This document shows positions 5,434 through 8,521 of a stretch of DNA of 8,521 nucleotides, one piece after another. Origin of the DNA: a bacterium (GTDB taxonomy: Bacteria > UBP18 > UBA7526). A model generated the notes under the pieces. The model searched no databases. It saw only the letters and a list, made by a program, of their open reading frames with translations, and was not told the DNA's origin. The number at the start of each line of letters is the position of its first letter. The stretch's first letter is position 1. The position numbers and the translations under genes are program-made. The stretch is taken from the NCBI GenBank assembly GCA_018903055.1, contig JAHIPW010000031.1, forward strand, positions 1 through 8,521. Direction: 5' to 3'.

Positions 5434-6597
5434 ATGATTAAAAAAGCAGAAAGAATAGAAAAACTACCCGTTTATCTCTTTGCTCAGATTGATAGGGCGA
5501 AGAGGGAAGCCATTGCCAAAGGTGTAGATATTATTGACTTTGGAGTGGGAGATCCAGACCTGCCTACCCCTAATCATATCATTGAGGCATTATCCAGAGC
5601 AGCCAAGGACCCTAAGAATCATAGATACCCTTCCTATGAAGGGATGCTTAAATTCCGTGAAGCGGCTGCCTCCTGGTATAAGAAGAGATTTCAGGTAGAA
5701 TTGGATCCGGAGAGAGAGGTCCTCACTCTAATCGGAGCCAAGGAAGGGATAGGTCATATTCCTTTGGCCTTTATAAATGAAGGAGATATTGCTCTCATTC
5801 CCGATCCGGGCTATCCGGTATATCGGGCAGGTGTGACCCTTGCTGGTGGAATTCCCCATTCCATACCGTTATTGAAAGAGAATAATTTTCTACCGGATTT
5901 GGGAGCCATCGATCGAAAGATTGCCAAGAAAGTAAAATTAATCTTTCTGAATTATCCCAATAATCCCACCTCTGCTGTAGCAGGTAAGGACTTTTTCAAG
6001 AAAGTGGTTGCATTTGCTAAAGAAAATGATGTTATTGTCTGTCATGACGCTACTTATTCCGAGCTGGGTTATGATGGATATAAACCCCCCAGTTTTCTGG
6101 AAGTAGAGGGCGCTAAAGAGGTGGGAATAGAGTTCCACTCCCTATCCAAAACCTATAATATGACTGGTTGGAGGATAGGCTTTGCCGTAGGAAATAGTGA
6201 TATCCTGGCTGGATTGGGGAGCATAAAGACCAATGTCGATTCCGGTGTCTTCCAGGCCATTCAGTATGCAGGCATTGAGGCCTTAGCTGGTCCGCAGGAG
6301 TGCATTGCTCAAAATGTCGCCACCTATAAAGAAAGAAGGGATATCTTAGTAGAAGGATTGAATAGGCTTGGCTGGGGTGTTTCCCTGCCAAAGGTGGCCT
6401 TCTATGCCTGGATTCCGGTGCCCCAAAGATATACTTCAGCGAAGCTCTGCGAGGTCTTACTGGAGAAGTGTGGAATCGTCATGACCCCGGGGAATGGCTT
6501 TGGTAAATCTGGCGAAGGTTATATCCGGGCGGCTTTAACAGTCGATAAGTCAAGAATAGAAGAAGCAGTAAGAAGAATAGAGAATTTAAAACTTTAA
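5434..6597 (+). CDS. dapL: LL-diaminopimelate aminotransferase
   Basis: 387 residues, typical for the family. It transaminates tetrahydrodipicolinate to LL-diaminopimelate with glutamate as donor, bypassing the succinylase and dehydrogenase routes. Fold-type I PLP enzyme: FGVGDPDLPTP near residues 36-46, PDPGYPVY at 123-130, NYPNNPT at 173-179, HDATYSELGYDG from 204 with the PLP-contacting Asp205 and Tyr208, and SLSKTYNMTGWRIGF with Lys239 as the Schiff-base lysine. A C-terminal IRAAL supplies the carboxylate-binding arginine. ATG 5434 sits seven bases after GTGAGG, which belongs to a repeated leader element. The pairing with dapF upstream supports DapL over a generic class I/II aminotransferase; an aspartate or alanine aminotransferase of the same family is the alternative. 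Codon use matches the other core genes. Confidence 0.88.
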   Translation: MIKKAERIEKLPVYLFAQIDRAKREAIAKGVDIIDFGVGDPDLPTPNHIIEALSRAAKDPKNHRYPSYEGMLKFREAAASWYKKRFQVELDPEREVLTLIGAKEGIGHIPLAFINEGDIALIPDPGYPVYRAGVTLAGGIPHSIPLLKENNFLPDLGAIDRKIAKKVKLIFLNYPNNPTSAVAGKDFFKKVVAFAKENDVIVCHDATYSELGYDGYKPPSFLEVEGAKEVGIEFHSLSKTYNMTGWRIGFAVGNSDILAGLGSIKTNVDSGVFQAIQYAGIEALAGPQECIAQNVATYKERRDILVEGLNRLGWGVSLPKVAFYAWIPVPQRYTSAKLCEVLLEKCGIVMTPGNGFGKSGEGYIRAALTVDKSRIEEAVRRIENLKL

Positions 6598-6599
6598 AA

Positions 6600-6679
6600 C
6601 GCAGATGACCGCAGATCAAAACGCAGATGATCGCAGATATCTGTGCCAATCTGTATCTTTTAATCTGTGTTAATCTGTG
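6600..6679. repeat. Back-to-back inverted decamer arrays, transketolase leader
   Basis: Four CGCAGAT units at 6600, 6610, 6622 and 6632 (spacing 10, 12, 10) are followed without a gap by four ATCTGTR units at 6639, 6649, 6663 and 6673 (spacing 10, 14, 10). CGCAGAT is close to the reverse complement of ATCTGTG, so the 80 nt form a quasi-palindrome. The array ends 11 bases before AGGAGG at 6691. Confidence 0.9.
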
Positions 6680-6690
6680 TGCCGACTAAA

Positions 6691-6696
6691 AGGAGG
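6691..6696 (+). promoter_or_regulatory. Ribosome binding site deciding the transketolase N start
   Basis: AGGAGG six bases before ATG 6703. The in-frame upstream start at 6667 lies inside the repeat array and precedes this site, so it is rejected. Confidence 0.85.
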
Positions 6697-6702
6697 CTTG
6701 AA

Positions 6703-7566
6703 ATGGAGAAGGGGAAACCGAATATTAAGAAACTAGAAAAAGAAGCGACAGAGATCAGGAAGGACATTATCAAGATGCTGGGTGAAGCAGGAAGCGGCCA
6801 TCCCGGCGGTTCTTTATCATCTGTTGAGATCCTGACCGGACTTTATTATTATAAAATGCGTCATAACCCCAAGAAGCCAGATTGGCCGGATAGGGACAGG
6901 TTCATCCTTTCCAAAGGGCATATCTGCCCCGCTCTATATACCGTTATGGCCAGATGTGGCTATTTTCCGAAAGAGGAATTAATGACATTGAGGAAGTTAC
7001 ATTCCCGGTTGCAGGGACATCCCCATATGCTTTATCTTCCTGGATTAGAGACCTCCTGCGGTTCATTGGGTCAAGGATTATCTGTCGCCAACGGCATCGC
7101 CCTGGGGGCTAGGTTGGACAAGAAGGATTATCGGACCTACTGTCTCTTAGGAGATGGGGAGACGGATGAGGGTCAGGTCTGGGAGGCGGCCATGACCGCC
7201 AGTCATTATAAGTTGGATAACCTCTGTGCCATCATCGATAGAAATAGACTCCAGATCGATGGCTTTACCGAGGATGTCATGAAGTTAGAGTCGGTAAGAG
7301 ATAAGTGGGCGGCCTTTGGCTGGCATGTCATCGAGATAGATGGCCATAGTATAAAGGAAGTAATGGATGCCTATGATGAGGCGGAAGAGTCGAAGGGAAA
7401 GCCCACTATGATTGTTGCCCATACTATAAAAGGGAAAGGGGTCTCTTTCATGGAGGATAAGGCAGAATGGCATGGCGTGGCACCCAAGGGAGAACAGATA
7501 GAACTGGCCTTAAAGGAATTGAATATGAAACCAACTAAAGAACAATTAGAAGAAGCGGAGGGATAG
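6703..7566 (+). CDS. Transketolase, N-terminal (TPP pyrophosphate-binding) subunit
   Basis: 287 residues, the usual size for the N half of a split transketolase. With the C subunit it moves two-carbon ketol units between sugar phosphates in the non-oxidative pentose phosphate pathway. Visible features: GSGHPGGSLSSVEIL at residues 30-44 with His33, DRFILSKGH at 64-72, GSLGQGLSVANGIALG from 120, and the TPP/metal motif GDGE at 150-153 ending in the asparagine of DRNRLQIDG (Asn181). The start is fixed by AGGAGG at 6691. The C-terminal half lies immediately downstream across 138 bp of repeats, and the two products should form a heterotetramer. A 1-deoxyxylulose-5-phosphate synthase is unlikely because DXS is a single long chain with a different spacing. 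A dihydroxyacetone synthase-like role cannot be excluded. Confidence 0.93.
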   Translation: MEKGKPNIKKLEKEATEIRKDIIKMLGEAGSGHPGGSLSSVEILTGLYYYKMRHNPKKPDWPDRDRFILSKGHICPALYTVMARCGYFPKEELMTLRKLHSRLQGHPHMLYLPGLETSCGSLGQGLSVANGIALGARLDKKDYRTYCLLGDGETDEGQVWEAAMTASHYKLDNLCAIIDRNRLQIDGFTEDVMKLESVRDKWAAFGWHVIEIDGHSIKEVMDAYDEAEESKGKPTMIVAHTIKGKGVSFMEDKAEWHGVAPKGEQIELALKELNMKPTKEQLEEAEG

Positions 7567-7590
7567 GACGCAGATGCCAAGAATGTTGAA

Positions 7591-7688
7591 ACGGGGACAC
7601 GGGGAAACGGAGAAAGGGAGATATAGAAACAATCACCGATTCCCCGCTTCTCCGATTCACCGCTTCGTTTTTTCTGTGAATATCCGTG
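7591..7688. repeat. Inverted octamer arrays plus two decamer units
   Basis: 7591-7622 is exactly four 8-mers beginning ACGGGGAC and ending AGGGAGAT. 7636-7667 is exactly four 8-mers of consensus CCGMTTCN, whose reverse complement (NGAAKCGG) resembles the first array in shifted register. TTCTGTG at 7672 and ATCCGTG at 7682 are two decamer-family units. A lone CGCAGAT lies at 7569. AAGGAGG for the next gene follows three bases after the last unit. Confidence 0.85.
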
Positions 7689-7691
7689 CAT

Positions 7692-7698
7692 AAGGAGG
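7692..7698 (+). promoter_or_regulatory. Ribosome binding site deciding a GTG start
   Basis: AAGGAGG six bases before GTG 7705. The next in-frame ATG (7717) is 18 bases away, too far for this site. Confidence 0.8.
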
Positions 7699-7704
7699 TT
7701 TAGA

Positions 7705-8521
7705 GTGAGATTCGAGATGAAAGCCACGAGGGATGGTTACGGGGAAGCATTGGTTGAGTTGGGAAAGACGAATCCAAAAGTGGTTGTCTTAGGTGCGGAC
7801 TTAACCGATTCTACCAGAACATTATGGTTTGCAGAGAAGTTTCCCGATCGTTTTTTCCAGATCGGGATTGCTGAGCAGGATATGCTCAATACTGCGGCTG
7901 GATTAAGTTTAACAGGGAAGATACCATTTGTTTCGACCTATGGGGTCTTTGTTGCCGGAAGGGCCTGGGACCAGATAAGGACTACTATTTGTTATGCCAA
8001 TTTGAATGTCAAGATTGGGGGCGCCCACGGAGGGGTGAGCGTTGGCCCGGATGGAGCCACCCATCAGGCCCTAGAAGAGATTACACTCATGAGGGTTCTG
8101 CCCAACATGAAGGTCATCGTTCCCTGCGATGCTATCGAGACCTATAAGGCGACCATGAAGGCCGCAGAAATAGAAGGGCCGGTCTATATCCGATTTGGAA
8201 GGGAGAAGATAGCATTAGTTACTAAGAAGGATACTCCTTTCCAATTAGGAAAAGCAGTTACTTTCAGAGAAGGAAAAGATGTCTCTTTAATCGCCTGTGG
8301 CTACATGGTCTATGAAGCGTTGAAGGCGGCAGATGAGTTAGAAAAAAAGAAGATAAGTGCTAAGGTCATTAATTTACATACGGTCAAACCCATAGATGAA
8401 GAAGCAATTATCGACGCCGCCAAGGAGACGGGAGCCATTGTTGCCTGTGAGGAGCATCAGATTATGGGAGGGTTCGGGAGTGCTGTGGCAGAGGTAGTAG
8501 TTGAAAACTATCCCGTTCCCA
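7705..8521 (+). CDS. Transketolase, C-terminal subunit, 3'-truncated by window
   Basis: GTG 7705 opens a frame that runs to the window edge (272 codons plus one base). The family is about 305-315 residues, so roughly 40 are missing. This half supplies the pyrimidine-binding and C-terminal domains. The catalytic glutamate that activates TPP is Glu57 in QIGIAEQDM. TYGVFVAGRAWDQIR and the GGAHGGVSVGPDGATHQALEEI segment are classic. IVPCDAIETYKAT, VYIRFGREK and ACGYMVYEALKAADEL continue the domain order, and the visible end EEHQIMGGFGSAVAEVV belongs to the C-terminal domain. It is the partner of the gene at 6703-7566. The start choice rests on AAGGAGG at 7692-7698. No frameshift is seen. A pyruvate dehydrogenase E1 beta or DXS fragment is less likely given the immediate TktN neighbour. 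Confidence 0.93.
   Translation, partial: MRFEMKATRDGYGEALVELGKTNPKVVVLGADLTDSTRTLWFAEKFPDRFFQIGIAEQDMLNTAAGLSLTGKIPFVSTYGVFVAGRAWDQIRTTICYANLNVKIGGAHGGVSVGPDGATHQALEEITLMRVLPNMKVIVPCDAIETYKATMKAAEIEGPVYIRFGREKIALVTKKDTPFQLGKAVTFREGKDVSLIACGYMVYEALKAADELEKKKISAKVINLHTVKPIDEEAIIDAAKETGAIVACEEHQIMGGFGSAVAEVVVENYPVP

Overview
The window looks like chromosomal DNA from an uncultivated, probably anaerobic bacterium. Its core genes share one compositional style: arginine is mostly AGA/AGG, and spacing is loose (100-360 bp gaps). Transketolase is split into N and C subunits, lysine/meso-DAP synthesis goes through DapL, and the flavoprotein is of the GltD/NfnB type. That set fits several candidate phyla, with Omnitrophota-like lineages being my weak guess. 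The sequence does not fix the taxonomy.

Layout, all genes on the + strand: the 3' part of a GltD/NfnB-like flavoprotein (2-1357); glutamate dehydrogenase (1508-2791); dapF (2946-3863); a 1.57-kb accessory stretch (3864-5433) holding a 30-residue lysine-rich ORF (4226-4318) and a two-gene module of DUF5674 plus an unknown protein (4611-5290); dapL (5434-6597); transketolase N subunit (6703-7566); and transketolase C subunit (7705 to the window edge). The metabolic theme is consistent. The first two genes concern glutamate and reduced pyridine nucleotides, DapL uses glutamate as amino donor to make LL-DAP, DapF epimerises it to meso-DAP, and the transketolase halves run the non-oxidative pentose phosphate exchange.

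The most striking content is not a gene. Every intergenic gap, and the inside of two genes, carries short-period arrays. Their unit sequences differ from place to place, but the architecture recurs: usually four units of 7, 8 or about 10 bp, often paired with an inverted array, sometimes split by a hairpin. Three copies of the decamer type (ATCYGTG) use the spacing 10-14 bp or 10-14-10 bp, and several lie just upstream of a ribosome binding site. A ~49-nt hairpin is inserted at the same place (between units 3 and 4) in two of them, with compensatory base changes in the stem. Heptamer arrays also sit in frame inside the gltD-like gene (linker between the Fe-S and FAD domains) and inside dapF (two sites, one adding about 34 residues while both catalytic cysteines remain).

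The DUF5674 module differs in codon use from its neighbours and is bounded by a perfect 10-bp inverted repeat. The repeat reads like integron attC core halves (GTTAGGC on the left, GCCTAAC on the right), so the module looks like acquired DNA, possibly a cassette remnant. I found no tRNA, rRNA, CRISPR array, transposase or classical intrinsic terminator.
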